DNA of 64,000 bases from Cohnella kolymensis (GCF_000829465.1 NZ_JXAL01000001.1:701107-765106); one strand, 5' to 3'. Positions 52,037 through 61,842 are shown, numbered from the stretch's first letter. Numbers and translations are program-made. The notes: generated by a model from the letters alone, not told the origin.

Positions 52037-53256
52037 GCCGATTCCTCCTGTCCCGCGGCCATTACTACCAAGTTGTCATATTCCTTGCCTCTATACATAA
52101 ATACGCCGTCCTTAGCGGCCTGCCGCACAACGGCTAATTGCTCAGTCCCTGCGTTCAGCAGCGTTTCCGTAACAACTGTTTCACCGATCACACGGCGCCG
52201 CTCAGCTTCTTCGAGAGCTTGCTGCCGTTCCGACAGTTCGTATACGATCAAAGTTCTGCCGGAGTGCGCAGCTGTCCGATCCACGACTTCAAGGATGCGT
52301 GTGGTTTTCAAAGCGAAACCGGTCGCAGGCGCAGGCCGCCCGAATTGCGCCAGCAGATTGTCGTATCTGCCGCCGCTGCATACTGGAAAACCCAACTGAG
52401 AAGCATAACCTTCAAAAGTCATACCTGTATAATAGGAAAAATCGCCGATCATCGTCAGATCAATCAGCACATGCTCCTGAACTCCATATGCAGCGAGCAC
52501 GTCCCATACTTCGCACAAATGCCGAATCGCCGCCTGGGCTCCGGTATTCGCGCTTAATTCCAGCGCCTGGCGGCAGACCTCGTCTCCGCCGCGCAGCCGG
52601 AGTATGCCTTCGAGCTCGCGCTGCCATACGTCATCCAAGGAAAGCTTGCCGAGAATGTCGCGGTAGCCGACGTGATCTCGCTGAAGCAGGCAATCTTTTA
52701 ACGCTTCCTGTTCCTCAGTCCGGCCCGGGAGAGTTTCCTCGAACAAGCCGTTAAGGAAACCGACGTGGCCGATCGCGATCTGAAAGGCCGGAACGCCTGA
52801 AGCTTTCAGGGAAGCGATGGCCAAAGCGATTACTTCGGCATCCGCCTCAGGCGTAGGGTCGCCGATCAGCTCAACGCCGGTTTGATAAAATTCAGCTTCC
52901 CGTCCCGCCTCTTCTTCAAAGGCCCGGAACACGTTAGCGTGGTAGCTGAGCCGCAAAGGCAACGGTTCGTCCCGGAGCAGCGATCCGGCCACCCGGGCGA
53001 TCGGAGCTGTCATATCCGAACGCAGCACAATGGTATTTCCCCGCTGGTCGAGCAATTTGAACAGCTTTTGATCGGATGTGGCGCTGGCCACTCCGACAGT
53101 ATCGTAATATTCGATCGTCGGCGTCATGATTTGCTCGTAGCCCCAACGCCGCATGCATTCCAGCACATCCAGCTCGATGCGGCGCAGCTTCGTCAGCGCG
53201 AGCGGCAAATAATCCTTGACGCCGGTCGGTTTCTCAAATACTTTTGGCTTCGCCAT
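52033..53256 (-). CDS. hisZ: ATP phosphoribosyltransferase regulatory subunit
   Basis: A 407-residue HisRS-like protein without tRNA ligase activity that activates short HisG and carries histidine feedback. It shows [39 protein letters not shown] and [14 protein letters not shown]. It is the first gene of hisZGDBHAF-IE-J-prs. No T-box leader is visible upstream. Confidence 0.95.
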   Translation of the reverse strand: MAKPKVFEKPTGVKDYLPLALTKLRRIELDVLECMRRWGYEQIMTPTIEYYDTVGVASATSDQKLFKLLDQRGNTIVLRSDMTAPIARVAGSLLRDEPLPLRLSYHANVFRAFEEEAGREAEFYQTGVELIGDPTPEADAEVIALAIASLKASGVPAFQIAIGHVGFLNGLFEETLPGRTEEQEALKDCLLQRDHVGYRDILGKLSLDDVWQRELEGILRLRGGDEVCRQALELSANTGAQAAIRHLCEVWDVLAAYGVQEHVLIDLTMIGDFSYYTGMTFEGYASQLGFPVCSGGRYDNLLAQFGRPAPATGFALKTTRILEVVDRTAAHSGRTLIVYELSERQQALEEAERRRVIGETVVTETLLNAGTEQLAVVRQAAKDGVFMYRGKEYDNLVVMAAGQEESA

Positions 53257-53559
53257 ATATATGAACCCTCAATTCGCTTTACCGTATTAAAGTGCTACCA
53301 TGTTACCATACTGCCAAAATAAAGAGGTTAGTCGTTATAGTAACATGCCTGAAAAGGTCAGTCAATGCCGCCGCGCCGCCGCCGCCGCCGACAAATTCAT
53401 CCAACAGGTGCATTGATTTCAAACCGTCGTGTAAGTTTACTAATCTAATAGCTAAAGCGCGGAAATTGACACTATTATTAATATTATTAACAATATTATT
53501 TTTATAATTTAATCTAGTAGTATACTAATAGTTAATATAAGGAAAGGAAAATAATAGTT
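53257..53559. promoter_or_regulatory. Divergent intergenic region between hisZ and the glycosylation operon
   Basis: It contains an inverted pair CATGTTAC (53299-53306) and GTAACATG (53340-53347), a GCC-rich simple repeat (about 53363-53388), and then an AT-rich stretch with TTGACA (53465-53470) as a possible -35 box for the rightward operon. No RNA gene or small ORF could be supported. Confidence 0.4.
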
Positions 53560-54261
53560 ATGAGCTATGACACGCTGAAAGTGTGCATTATTATACCCGC
53601 ATATAATGAAGAGAAGAGTATCGCCCAAGTGATCTCCCGTATTTTTCGGCTGCATCCCGAGTTTACGGTGGTGGTCATCGACGACGGCTCATCCGACGGC
53701 ACGGCAGCGGCAGCTAAAGCGGCCGGCGCAGATGTGATTACGCTGCCCCAAAACCTCGGTATCGGAGGCGCGGTGCAGACCGGTTATCTGTATTGTGCCA
53801 GAAAAGGCTTTGACGTCGCCGTTCAGGTGGATGCAGACGGTCAGCATAAACCCGAAGAATTGGACAAAATCATTAATCCTATTCGCGAAGGACAAGCAGA
53901 TATGGTGCTCGGATCCCGCTGGGTGGAGAACACCGGCTACCGGTCAAGCAGAAGCCGGCGCGCCGGCATGCTCATCCTCGCTTCTTTGGTCAGTTTTTTC
54001 ACCAGGCGGCATGTCACCGATCCGACTTCCGGCTTTCGTGCCGTAGGCCGTAAAGGGATCCAGCTGTTCGCCGAGGATTATTCGACCGACTATCCGGAAG
54101 TCGATTCTTTGGTGTCTCTCAACAGCCACGGGTTAAGGATTATCGAGGTTGCGGTCGAAATGGATCAACGCCAGGCGGGGAGCTCTTCGATCTCCTCCGT
54201 AAAATCCATTTACTATATGATCAAAGTAACACTTTCCATCATGATTAGAAGCGTTCGCTAA
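53560..54261 (+). CDS. Glycosyltransferase family 2 (dolichyl-phosphate-mannose-synthase-like)
   Basis: A 233-residue GT-A enzyme: IIIPAYNEEKSIAQVI, VVIDDGSSDGT, metal-binding VQVDADGQHKPEE, VLGSRW and DPTSGFRAV. There is no C-terminal membrane domain. Enzymes of this type load a sugar onto polyprenyl phosphate at the inner face of the membrane. First gene of a four-gene operon whose last member is a lipid-sugar-dependent GT39-type transferase. Good ribosome site AGGAAAGG. Confidence 0.92.
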   Translation: MSYDTLKVCIIIPAYNEEKSIAQVISRIFRLHPEFTVVVIDDGSSDGTAAAAKAAGADVITLPQNLGIGGAVQTGYLYCARKGFDVAVQVDADGQHKPEELDKIINPIREGQADMVLGSRWVENTGYRSSRSRRAGMLILASLVSFFTRRHVTDPTSGFRAVGRKGIQLFAEDYSTDYPEVDSLVSLNSHGLRIIEVAVEMDQRQAGSSSISSVKSIYYMIKVTLSIMIRSVR

Positions 54262-54275
54262 AAGGAGGTTGCCGG

Positions 54276-54632
54276 GTGGAAAGAGTTCAAGTGTTATCGC
54301 TATGCCTGAGCGTTGCGCTCATCGTGTTCGTACTTCATCTCATCCGGAGAAGAGCATTAAGAGAGCAGTATGCTTTACTATGGCTCTTTTTCGGCCTTGT
54401 GATGCTGGTGCTTTCCATTAAAACAAGCTGGCTGGAGTGGATGGCGGAGGCCGTTAACGTCTTTTATGCCCCTTCGCTGCTGTTCCTTGTCGGAATAGTG
54501 TTATGCTTCCTGCTGATTCTCCATCTAACCGTCGTCGTATCGAAATTGACCGAACGGATCATCGTACTGACCCAGGAGATTGGCTTGATCAGGAACGAGC
54601 TCGAAAAACACGGACAGGAGAAGAACGGATAA
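54276..54632 (+). CDS. DUF2304 membrane protein, GTG start
   Basis: A 118-residue protein with three hydrophobic segments (about residues 5-21, 34-50 and 65-88) followed by a charged coiled tail, typical of DUF2304 proteins found next to GT2 enzymes. AAAGGAGG lies upstream of GTG at 54276. Role unknown; it may anchor or assist the preceding GT2. Confidence 0.85.
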   Translation: MERVQVLSLCLSVALIVFVLHLIRRRALREQYALLWLFFGLVMLVLSIKTSWLEWMAEAVNVFYAPSLLFLVGIVLCFLLILHLTVVVSKLTERIIVLTQEIGLIRNELEKHGQEKNG

Positions 54633-54634
54633 CT

Positions 54635-54979
54635 ATGGTGTATATCATTCTGCTGTTAAACATCGTTCTGCTTGTTGCCGGCCAGACGGTTTGGAAAATC
54701 GGTCTTGATAAAGTAGGAGGCCTGCATGCGGGCAATTGGCTGCAAGTGATGTTCTCCCCGCTCATTATGCTTGGAATCTTGATATATGCGGCTGCAACGG
54801 TATTGTGGCTTTATGTTCTTTCCCGGCTGCCGATCAGCATCGCTTATCCGCTGCAGAGCCTCGCATTCGTACTGGCGATGTTCATTGCGCTGTTTTTCTT
54901 TAAAGAGAGCATTCCGGTTAACCGTTGGATCGGCACCGCAATTATTATGGCCGGTATTACCGTTCTCAGCTGGAGGTAA
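54635..54979 (+). CDS. Small EamA/SMR-like four-helix transporter
   Basis: A 114-residue protein with four predicted helices, resembling ArnE/ArnF and small multidrug resistance proteins (LYVLSRLPISIAYPLQSLAF, FFKESIPVNRWIGTAIIMAG). In glycosylation operons such proteins are proposed to flip polyprenyl-phosphate sugars across the membrane. The open frame starts further left in another context; ATG 54635, two bases after the DUF2304 stop, gives the proper first helix. Confidence 0.85.
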   Translation: MVYIILLLNIVLLVAGQTVWKIGLDKVGGLHAGNWLQVMFSPLIMLGILIYAAATVLWLYVLSRLPISIAYPLQSLAFVLAMFIALFFFKESIPVNRWIGTAIIMAGITVLSWR

Positions 54980-55006
54980 TGACTACAGATAAATTAGGAG
55001 AAGCCT

Positions 55007-56206
55007 ATGAACTCGAAAAAATGGATTTGGATCGCATTTGCCGGGATCATGCTGATCGCCGCAGTGATACGTATCGATTTTCTTCTGTCCGTGCGGCATG
55101 AAGTTCCTCACGATACAAGGTATTATGACGAGATGGTGCGCCAGCTTTTGGAGCGCGGAATTTATGCGTATAAAGGCACGGAGCCGAATGCGCAAGTCGC
55201 GCCCGGCTTCCCCCTGATCATGGCGGCTGTCTACACAATGGTGGACTACACTGCACATGATCCGTTCGTTTATATCCGTTGGTTGAATTTCGTTCTAAGC
55301 CTTATAACCTTGTTCGTTATCTTACAAATCGCCCGCAAGGTTGCCGGCAATTTGGTCGGACTGCTCACGCTGTTGATGTGCGCCTTTTACGCTCCGTTTG
55401 TCTGGGCCAATGGAGCTGTGTTGACGGAAGTTCCGGCAATCTGCATGCTCTCGATATACCTTTATGTACAGTTGATTGCCTTCGAAACGCGTAAGCCGGT
55501 TCATGCGTTGGCTGCCGGTGCCCTGCTGGGCGCGACCGCCCTGATCAGACCCGAATTTTTGCCGCTGTGTGTGCCCTTATATTTGTTCTATTGGCTTTGG
55601 ACACGAGACCGCCATTTCTGGAAGCCTTTCATTGTCGTGCTGGCCGGCATCGCAATTGTCATGTCGCCATGGTGGATCCGCAATGTCATCACCATGGACA
55701 AACTGATCTTAACGGCTACCCAAAGCAATCCTTTTACCGCCGGCACTTATCCGAATAAGAACTACGAGGACGGGCTGGTCGACCGGAATAATAAAACGCA
55801 GAAACAAATCGCTATAGAGCGCTTGAAGGTGGGGTTTACGGAGCATACCTGGACGTTCGTGAAATGGTATACGGTCGGGAAGCTTCGATATACGTATGGC
55901 GATATGTTCCTCGGTGCAGGCCATGAGCCGCTGTATAAGCCCATGCCGTTCCCTGCCCTATTTCATAGAGGCATTCTGCTCGCTGCGTTGATCGGCATCA
56001 TCATTACGCTCCGGCGCTGGAGACAAGCGCTTACCGTTCTTGCCGTGGTCATTGTCGTCATGTCGGCGCTTCGGCTGCTGTTCGTTCCCGAGTTCCGGTA
56101 CAATTTCACCATGATGCCGCTGTTGATCATATTTACGGCAGTAACGTTCGCCACTCTGCTGCGATGGCTGAATAACAAGAGAAAAATCGTCTCTACCGCA
56201 AGTTGA
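55007..56206 (+). CDS. GT39/ArnT-like membrane glycosyltransferase
   Basis: A 399-residue polytopic membrane protein with about ten helices. The first extracytoplasmic loop holds HDTRYYDEMVRQLL with the acidic pair used by PMT/ArnT enzymes, followed by PGFPLIMAAVY. ATALIRPEFLPL and WIRNVITM are further family features. It would transfer a sugar from a polyprenyl carrier to a wall or surface acceptor outside the cell. Last gene of the operon. ATTAGGAGA precedes the ATG. Confidence 0.88.
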   Translation: MNSKKWIWIAFAGIMLIAAVIRIDFLLSVRHEVPHDTRYYDEMVRQLLERGIYAYKGTEPNAQVAPGFPLIMAAVYTMVDYTAHDPFVYIRWLNFVLSLITLFVILQIARKVAGNLVGLLTLLMCAFYAPFVWANGAVLTEVPAICMLSIYLYVQLIAFETRKPVHALAAGALLGATALIRPEFLPLCVPLYLFYWLWTRDRHFWKPFIVVLAGIAIVMSPWWIRNVITMDKLILTATQSNPFTAGTYPNKNYEDGLVDRNNKTQKQIAIERLKVGFTEHTWTFVKWYTVGKLRYTYGDMFLGAGHEPLYKPMPFPALFHRGILLAALIGIIITLRRWRQALTVLAVVIVVMSALRLLFVPEFRYNFTMMPLLIIFTAVTFATLLRWLNNKRKIVSTAS

Positions 56207-56212
56207 AGCAGC

Positions 56213-56258
56213 AAAAAACCGCATGTCGCCCACCCCGTAGCGGGTAGCATGCGGTTTC
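56213..56258. terminator. Bidirectional terminator between the glycosylation operon and yvoF
   Basis: AAACCGCATG and CATGCGGTTT arms enclose a small CCC/GGG hairpin, with A/T runs on both sides. It serves the converging operons. Confidence 0.8.
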
Positions 56259-56261
56259 TCT

Positions 56262-56750
56262 TTATTCGCTCCTGCGTTCGATAACCTGCATGGGATTACC
56301 GCCGACGAATTGTCCTGCGCCGACATCTTTGTGTACGACGGAGCCTGCAGCCACCACCGCTCCATCCCCGATGGTAACGCCGGGCAAGATGGTAACGTTC
56401 GCCCCTATCATCACATGAGAGCCGATCCGAATGTCTCCCAGCCTATATTCCTTTATCAAGTACTCATGTGTAAGCAGCGTGGAGTTATACCCGATAATGG
56501 AGTTGTCACCGATCGATATTCTCTCCGGAAAAAACACATCCACCATTACCATAAGCGCAAACGAAGTATGGCGCCCGACCTTCATACCGAGGATATTACG
56601 ATAAATCCAGTTTTTGACAGGCAGACTCGGACAGTAACGGGCCAGTTGGATAAAAATGAAGTTACGCACCGATTTGAAACGCGAGACCGTGCGATACACC
56701 TGCCAAAGTGCATTCGGCCCTTCCACCGGATACCGCTCCACGTTTCTCAA
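56262..56750 (-). CDS. yvoF: Left-handed beta-helix acetyltransferase (YvoF-like)
   Basis: A 162-residue hexapeptide-repeat acyltransferase: repeats around SIGDNSIIGYNS, IRIGSHVMIGANVTILPGV and IGDGAVVAAGSVVHKDV. It starts at TTG (56750) overlapping the ppaX stop. The order hprK-lgt-ppaX-yvoF is the same as in B. subtilis. The acceptor substrate is unknown. Confidence 0.85.
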   Translation of the reverse strand: MRNVERYPVEGPNALWQVYRTVSRFKSVRNFIFIQLARYCPSLPVKNWIYRNILGMKVGRHTSFALMVMVDVFFPERISIGDNSIIGYNSTLLTHEYLIKEYRLGDIRIGSHVMIGANVTILPGVTIGDGAVVAAGSVVHKDVGAGQFVGGNPMQVIERRSE

Positions 56751-57414
56751 ATGTCCGCAACCTCAATTCCGCATAGGGTCAACAGCTCTCTCATATCCCG
56801 CAGCATGTGCTCGGCCCCGGCTTGGAACAGGTGTTCCTCGCCCTTCAACGACCACGCAACGCCGACAGGCACCGCTCCGGCTGCGATCGCCGACTGCATG
56901 TCTACCGAGCTGTCACCGACCATTAACGTCTGTGAAGCTCGGAGCCTAACGCCGCAATCGCCTTGGCCACCGGCTCGGGATGCGGCTTGGGATTATCGAC
57001 GTCGTCGATGCTCACGATGACTTCCATATGTTCGAAGATCCCGAACAGCTCCAGCGCCCGAATGGTTGTTGCTCTCATTTTGGTCGTAACGATTCCTACT
57101 CGGATGCCCGCGTCTCGCAGCTGTGGAATGACTTCAGCCACTCCTGGAAACAGGTTGACCATCTCGTCATGCCGAAGAAGGTTGTACTCCCGATACAGCT
57201 TGGTGAGATTCTCCACATTTTCTTGCCGGGAAAAACCCTGCAGCTGAACCGTTAAAGGCTGTCCCATATGGGGGATGATATGCTCCCGTCCGAAGCCCTC
57301 TGCCGCAACGCCTTGAAGGGCGTGAATGAAGGATTCGATTATCAGTTCATTCGTATCGATGATCGTGCCGTCCAGATCAAATAGGACCGTCGTGATTTTG
57401 CGTCTTGCTGTCAT
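56747..57414 (-). pseudogene. ppaX: Pyrophosphatase PpaX (HAD family), single-base frameshift
   Basis: An HAD hydrolase that removes pyrophosphate made when HprK dephosphorylates HPr-Ser-P. The first frame (VLFDLDGTIIDTNE, GIVTTKMR, NPKPHPEPV) breaks after AALGSE near 56940. The correct frame continues QTLMVGDSSVDMQSAIAAGA to a TGA at 56747. Adding one base gives 222 residues. The start overlaps the lgt end by 38 bases. Confidence 0.9.
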
Positions 57415-58366
57415 TGTCCAGGATCTCCGTTTCTGCTGCAGGCTGATCTGCTTTTTTACGTTGAATCAACGGATCGACATAACGTTCGTTGGCCCATCCG
57501 GCCAAGCGGCGCACGGCGATGAGAATGATGCCGCCAATGACGATGAGAATGGCAAGCAGCTGTGAGCTGCGGATATTCCCTTCAGCCGGATCCAGATATC
57601 CTTGCTGGAACATGACAGTCATAGGCGACCACAAGCTGTTAATCAGCGACTCCAGCCACGACGGGCCTTGGAAAGCCAAGCTGTCGGTGCGAAGAGCCTC
57701 GATGAAAAACCGGCCGATGGAATACCAGATGAAGTACGTAATGAGCAATTCGCCTGCGCGCATGAAACGCCTGCGGCGAAGAATGAACAGAATGATGAGG
57801 CCCAGCAAGCTCCAAAGTGACTCGTACAGAAAAGTCGGATGGTGATAAGTGCCCTCTACGTTCATTTGGTTCACGATAAAATCGGGAAGATGCAGCGTGT
57901 TTCGAAGAAAGGATTCCTCCACCGGTCCGCCGTAAGCTTCCTGGTTGACAAAGTTCCCCCAGCGTCCGATCATCTGACCGATCAGTAACGACGGCGCGCA
58001 AATGTCGGCGATCCGCCAGAACGAATAGCCTTTGGCCCGGATATAGAAGAACCCGCAAATTAAAGCGCCGATTAAAGCGCCGTAAATAGCAATGCCGCCT
58101 TGCCAGATTTGAACGATCTCAGCGGGATGACTGCGGTAGTAGTCCCATTTGAAGATTACATAATACAGGCGTGCCCCGAGGATTGCCGAAGGAACACCGA
58201 AGAGCAATAAATCCATGAAAAAGTCCGCACTGACTCCGAACCTCTTCCCTTCCTGAATAGCCAATAGCAGTCCGGCCAGCGCTCCAAGGCCAAGAATGAT
58301 GCCGTACCAGTGTACAGGCAGCGGCCCCAGCGTAAACGCAACCGGATTAATTTCCATTGGAAACAT
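57377..58366 (-). CDS. lgt: Prolipoprotein diacylglyceryl transferase
   Basis: A 329-residue membrane enzyme attaching diacylglycerol to lipobox cysteines, the first step of lipoprotein maturation. It has the Lgt signature GRWGNFVNQEAYGGPV with the essential Arg and about seven helices, plus WQGGIAIYGALIG. It carries a longer polar C-terminus than B. subtilis Lgt, which overlaps ppaX. ATG 58366 follows GGAGG at six bases. Confidence 0.95.
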   Translation of the reverse strand: MFPMEINPVAFTLGPLPVHWYGIILGLGALAGLLLAIQEGKRFGVSADFFMDLLLFGVPSAILGARLYYVIFKWDYYRSHPAEIVQIWQGGIAIYGALIGALICGFFYIRAKGYSFWRIADICAPSLLIGQMIGRWGNFVNQEAYGGPVEESFLRNTLHLPDFIVNQMNVEGTYHHPTFLYESLWSLLGLIILFILRRRRFMRAGELLITYFIWYSIGRFFIEALRTDSLAFQGPSWLESLINSLWSPMTVMFQQGYLDPAEGNIRSSQLLAILIVIGGIILIAVRRLAGWANERYVDPLIQRKKADQPAAETEILDNDSKTQNHDGPI

Positions 58367-58388
58367 AGCCAACCTCCATCAACTCAAC

Positions 58389-59320
58389 TTAATCGAACTC
58401 GTCTTCCGCGATCGCCTCTGTCAATTTATTCGTGAACTGCAGGGCTGCGTTATAGCCCATCCGTTTCAGGCGGAAATTCATAGCCGCAACTTCGAGTATG
58501 ACCGCCAGGTTGCGGCCGGGCCGTACCGGCACGGTTAACAGAGGCACTTCGGTCTCAATGATCTTTGTTTTCTCTTCATCTAAACCCAGCCGATCATACT
58601 GCTTGTCCTGCTGCCAATTCTCCAGCTTGATCACAAGACTGATATGAGTCTGGTTGCGGACGGCGCCGGCACCGAATAACGTCATGACGTTCAAGATGCC
58701 CAGCCCCGTATTTCCAGCAGGTGCTTGATCAAGTCCGGCGCGCTGCCGAATAGCTGATTGTCCGACGTTTGGCGAATTTCCACCGCATCATCCGCAATCA
58801 GCCGGTGTCCGCGTTTAACGAGTTCAAGGGCGGTCTCGCTTTTACCGATTCCGCTGCCGCCGGTGATCAGCATCCCCACACCGTACACATCGACCAGAAC
58901 ACCGTGGATCGTAGTCGAGGGAGCGAGACGTCTCTCAAGAAAGTTCGTTATTCGGCTGAGCAGAATGGTAGTGGCAATGCCGCTGCGGAGAACGGGGAAA
59001 TGCCGCTCATTGGCTACCTCAATTAACTCGGCCGGCGTTTCCAATCCGCGGGTAATGATGATGCACGGAGTATCTTCATCGCACAGCCGCTCCATACGGT
59101 CGCGGCGTTCTTCCGCAGTAAGCGTGTCCAAAAAAGCAAGCTCGGTGCGTCCCAGCATTTGCGCGCGCTCTGCAGGATAATAATTGAAATAGCCTGCCAT
59201 TTCAAGACCGGGCCGATTCAGATCGTCGGTTGTAATCGTACGGCGCAGTCCATCCTCGCCGGCGACAATTTCCAGGTGAAATTGCTGCACGAGTTCGGAT
59301 ACTTTCACTTTTTTAGGCAT
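58389..59320 (-). pseudogene. hprK: HPr kinase/phosphorylase, single-base frameshift
   Basis: A sensor of glycolytic state that phosphorylates Ser46 of HPr and Crh. The first frame starts at 59320 ([14 protein letters not shown]), with Walker [14 protein letters not shown] at about residue 153, and fails after HLLEIRG near 58703. The second frame supplies [14 protein letters not shown] and ends at 58389. Adding one C to GGCTG restores exactly 310 residues, the length of the B. subtilis protein. Given the intact operon and the CC run, an assembly error is most likely. Confidence 0.93.
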
Positions 59321-59397
59321 CGTACAGAAGCCCCTTTCCTGAATTCACTTACTCATCGTATCTAATATTTTCACACAAATCAATGAAACCTTGAAAA

Positions 59398-59440
59398 CAA
59401 AAAGGAAACCGCCAGGCGTCAAGCCCAGGCGGTTTCCTCA
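59398..59440 (-). terminator. Terminator after the msmX-like gene
   Basis: GGAAACCGCC and GGCGGTTTCC arms followed by TTTTTG on the minus strand. Confidence 0.85.
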
Positions 59441-59458
59441 TATCAATAACAAAGCTTA

Positions 59459-60583
59459 TTATTTCGTTTCGAGAATGTTCAATTCCGTTTCCTTGTCGAA
59501 CAAATGAATTTTGTTCATGTCGATCGCGAGTTTGATGTTTTGGTTCTCACGAACACCTGCACGGCCGTCAACGCGAGCGATGACGTTGTCTTTACCAAGA
59601 CCGGCCAGATACAAGAACATTTCGTGACCCAGGTTCTCGGAAACTTCAATTGTAGCATTGATGATGCTGTTCGGCGAAGCTTCGATGAACACCGGCTCTT
59701 CATGAAAATCTTCAGGGCGAACACCCACAATGATTTCGCGGCCAATATAGCCTTTGCTGCGAAGAAGCTGCGCCTTGCCTGCGGGAACTTCAACATTGAC
59801 ACCAGTGGCTTTGAAACGGACTGCGCCGCCTTCTTCAACCAGCTGGCCGGTCAGGAAGTTCATTGCAGGGGCTCCGATGAAGCCGGCAACGAACAGGTTA
59901 ACCGGATTGTTGTAAAGAACTTCCGGAGTTGCGGATTGCTGAATATAGCCGTCTTTCATAACGACGATACGATCGCCCATCGTCATGGCTTCCGTCTGGT
60001 CGTGTGTTACGTAGATGCAAGTCGTCTCAAGACGCTTCATCAATTTGGAGATGTTCGCGCGCATCTGCGTGCGCAGCTTGGCGTCCAAGTTGGACAACGG
60101 CTCATCCATCAAGAAGACTTGCGGTTCACGAACGATTGCGCGGCCCAAGGCAACACGCTGGCGTTGACCGCCGGACAATGCTTTCGGCTTGCGGTCCAGC
60201 AGGTGCTCGATTTCGAGAGTGCGTGCGGCTTCGCGTACGCGGCGGTCGATTTCGTCCTTGCGGAATTTACGCAATTTCAGACCGAATGCCATGTTCTGAT
60301 ACACATTCATATGAGGATACAGGGCGTAGGATTGGAACACCATTGCGATGTCGCGATCCTTAGGAGCCACGTCGTTCACGACGCGGTCGCCGATGTAGAG
60401 CTTGCCTTCGGAAATTTCTTCAAGACCGGCGATCATTCGCAGCGTTGTGGATTTACCGCAGCCGGACGGACCGACGAGCACGAGGAATTCTTTATCCTGG
60501 ATGTCCAAAGTAAAGTCGGTAACCGATGCCTTATCGGTACCTGCATATTTCTTGTAAACATTTTCTAAGCGTACGCCTGCCAT
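59459..60583 (-). CDS. msmX: Sugar ABC transporter ATPase (MsmX/UgpC type)
   Basis: A 374-residue ATPase with Walker A GPSGCGKST, Q-loop VFQSYALYPHM, signature LSGGQRQRVALGRAIV, Walker B FLMDEPLSNLD and a C-terminal OB-like regulatory domain (VGVRPEDFHEEPV). This is the multi-task ATPase that energises several CUT1 sugar importers in Bacillus. It is monocistronic here, and the importer at 38955-42145 has no ATPase of its own. Confidence 0.93.
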   Translation of the reverse strand: MAGVRLENVYKKYAGTDKASVTDFTLDIQDKEFLVLVGPSGCGKSTTLRMIAGLEEISEGKLYIGDRVVNDVAPKDRDIAMVFQSYALYPHMNVYQNMAFGLKLRKFRKDEIDRRVREAARTLEIEHLLDRKPKALSGGQRQRVALGRAIVREPQVFLMDEPLSNLDAKLRTQMRANISKLMKRLETTCIYVTHDQTEAMTMGDRIVVMKDGYIQQSATPEVLYNNPVNLFVAGFIGAPAMNFLTGQLVEEGGAVRFKATGVNVEVPAGKAQLLRSKGYIGREIIVGVRPEDFHEEPVFIEASPNSIINATIEVSENLGHEMFLYLAGLGKDNVIARVDGRAGVRENQNIKLAIDMNKIHLFDKETELNILETK

Positions 60584-60730
60584 GTCATTTCCCCCTAAAC
60601 GTCGTTTGAAGGTACATCACAATCTTACCTCACGCTCCGGTCAAATGACTATGCACAAACCGTACAAAAAATTCATTTCCTTTTCGTGACTTTGTACAAT
60701 AGCAGCAATATTCTCACCAAAACGGCATCG

Positions 60731-61765
60731 TTAAAAAGACCGAACGTCCAACCCCGCCTCGTGTTTTATCTTATCCAGTCGATACAGCAGCGTATTTCGA
60801 TGGATATACAGCTTTTTCGCCGTCTCGCTGACGTTGCAGTCCATGGAGAAAAAAGCGTCCAGCGTGGAAATCGTCTCCGGATCCGTGAACAGGTCCGGCC
60901 TGCCCATCATTTCCTCGACAAAACGCGATCTTACCTGCTCCGGTATGCCGCTTAGGAGTCTCTCCAAATGCACGAGCCAAGGCAAATGGACGTGCATGCC
61001 CACATGGAATTTTCGCCCGAGAAATACCGTCTCACGAAGCGTGCCGACAAGCCTTACGAGACTCTCCGCGGGAATAAACGGCTCACCCGCCGCAACATGG
61101 CACTCCCCGCCCCATTCGCCGGTTACAAGGTCATAAAGGCCTTCCGCCAAAGAAGACAATATCTCTTTCGTTTCCTCGCTGTCAGGCACTTCTTCACCGT
61201 CTGTTTCAATCTCGCTGAGTACCCTGTCCGTGGTAAGTATGAGCCATTCATGCTCTTTCAAAGGAATTAGCAATGTATCGTCGGAAATAAAAGTGCGGAT
61301 CGTTTTTTCAAGCTCATTGTACCCAGGTTCTTTCTCTTCCACATGTTCACTTTGAAGAAGAAAGGGGATCATACCGTCCAAAAGCCGGTTACGAAGCTCG
61401 ATGCTGTCCGGAATTTCGGCACGCCATTGGCCGGAAACGAGCGACTCTTCAATCCATTCTCCAAGCCCGCGCGCCTGCTTCTCCAATTCCGATGCGTCTG
61501 AGATCGAGCGACTGTTATTTTGCTTAATGGCCCATGCCAATAATTGTTTTTCTATGGAGGTTAATGACGAGACGATTTCAATGACTTCAAGCTGCCGTCC
61601 ATTGAGGCCCGTTATTATTCGACACACATTATGAAAATCGATGAAGTCGCCGATGTCGGGATGTTTTCTTCCGCCTTCGCTTTCCCATTCGGCAGCCGAC
61701 AACACTTTGGGAACTACAGGTGCGTTCAGAAGATTGCTAAGCTGCTCCAGTCGCGTCTTGTTCAT
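60731..61765 (-). CDS. PucR/CdaR family transcriptional regulator
   Basis: A 344-residue protein. The C-terminal 55 residues form the PucR-type HTH (TLDAFFSMDCNVSETAKKLY, IHRNTLLYRLDKI). The middle part resembles the GGDEF-like regulatory region of CdaR proteins. The ATG at 61765 follows AAGGGG; the longer open frame is not supported by a ribosome site. It lies just upstream of the msmX-like gene, so it may regulate sugar use (inference). Confidence 0.85.
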   Translation of the reverse strand: MNKTRLEQLSNLLNAPVVPKVLSAAEWESEGGRKHPDIGDFIDFHNVCRIITGLNGRQLEVIEIVSSLTSIEKQLLAWAIKQNNSRSISDASELEKQARGLGEWIEESLVSGQWRAEIPDSIELRNRLLDGMIPFLLQSEHVEEKEPGYNELEKTIRTFISDDTLLIPLKEHEWLILTTDRVLSEIETDGEEVPDSEETKEILSSLAEGLYDLVTGEWGGECHVAAGEPFIPAESLVRLVGTLRETVFLGRKFHVGMHVHLPWLVHLERLLSGIPEQVRSRFVEEMMGRPDLFTDPETISTLDAFFSMDCNVSETAKKLYIHRNTLLYRLDKIKHEAGLDVRSF

Positions 61766-61842
61766 ACCGTAAGCCCCTTGTCCGCTATAATGCTCGATAT
61801 ATGCGTCATTGTAACACAAATTGGCGCATTTAAGGGGCAGGC

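Noticed and set aside
53257..53559. T-box leader upstream of hisZ
   Set aside because: No T-box sequence (TGGNACCGCG type) or matching terminator could be found on the minus strand.
59504..60568. 354-residue plus-strand frame opposite the msmX-like gene
   Set aside because: The opposite strand has all ABC ATPase motifs; the antisense product resembles nothing and has no start signal.
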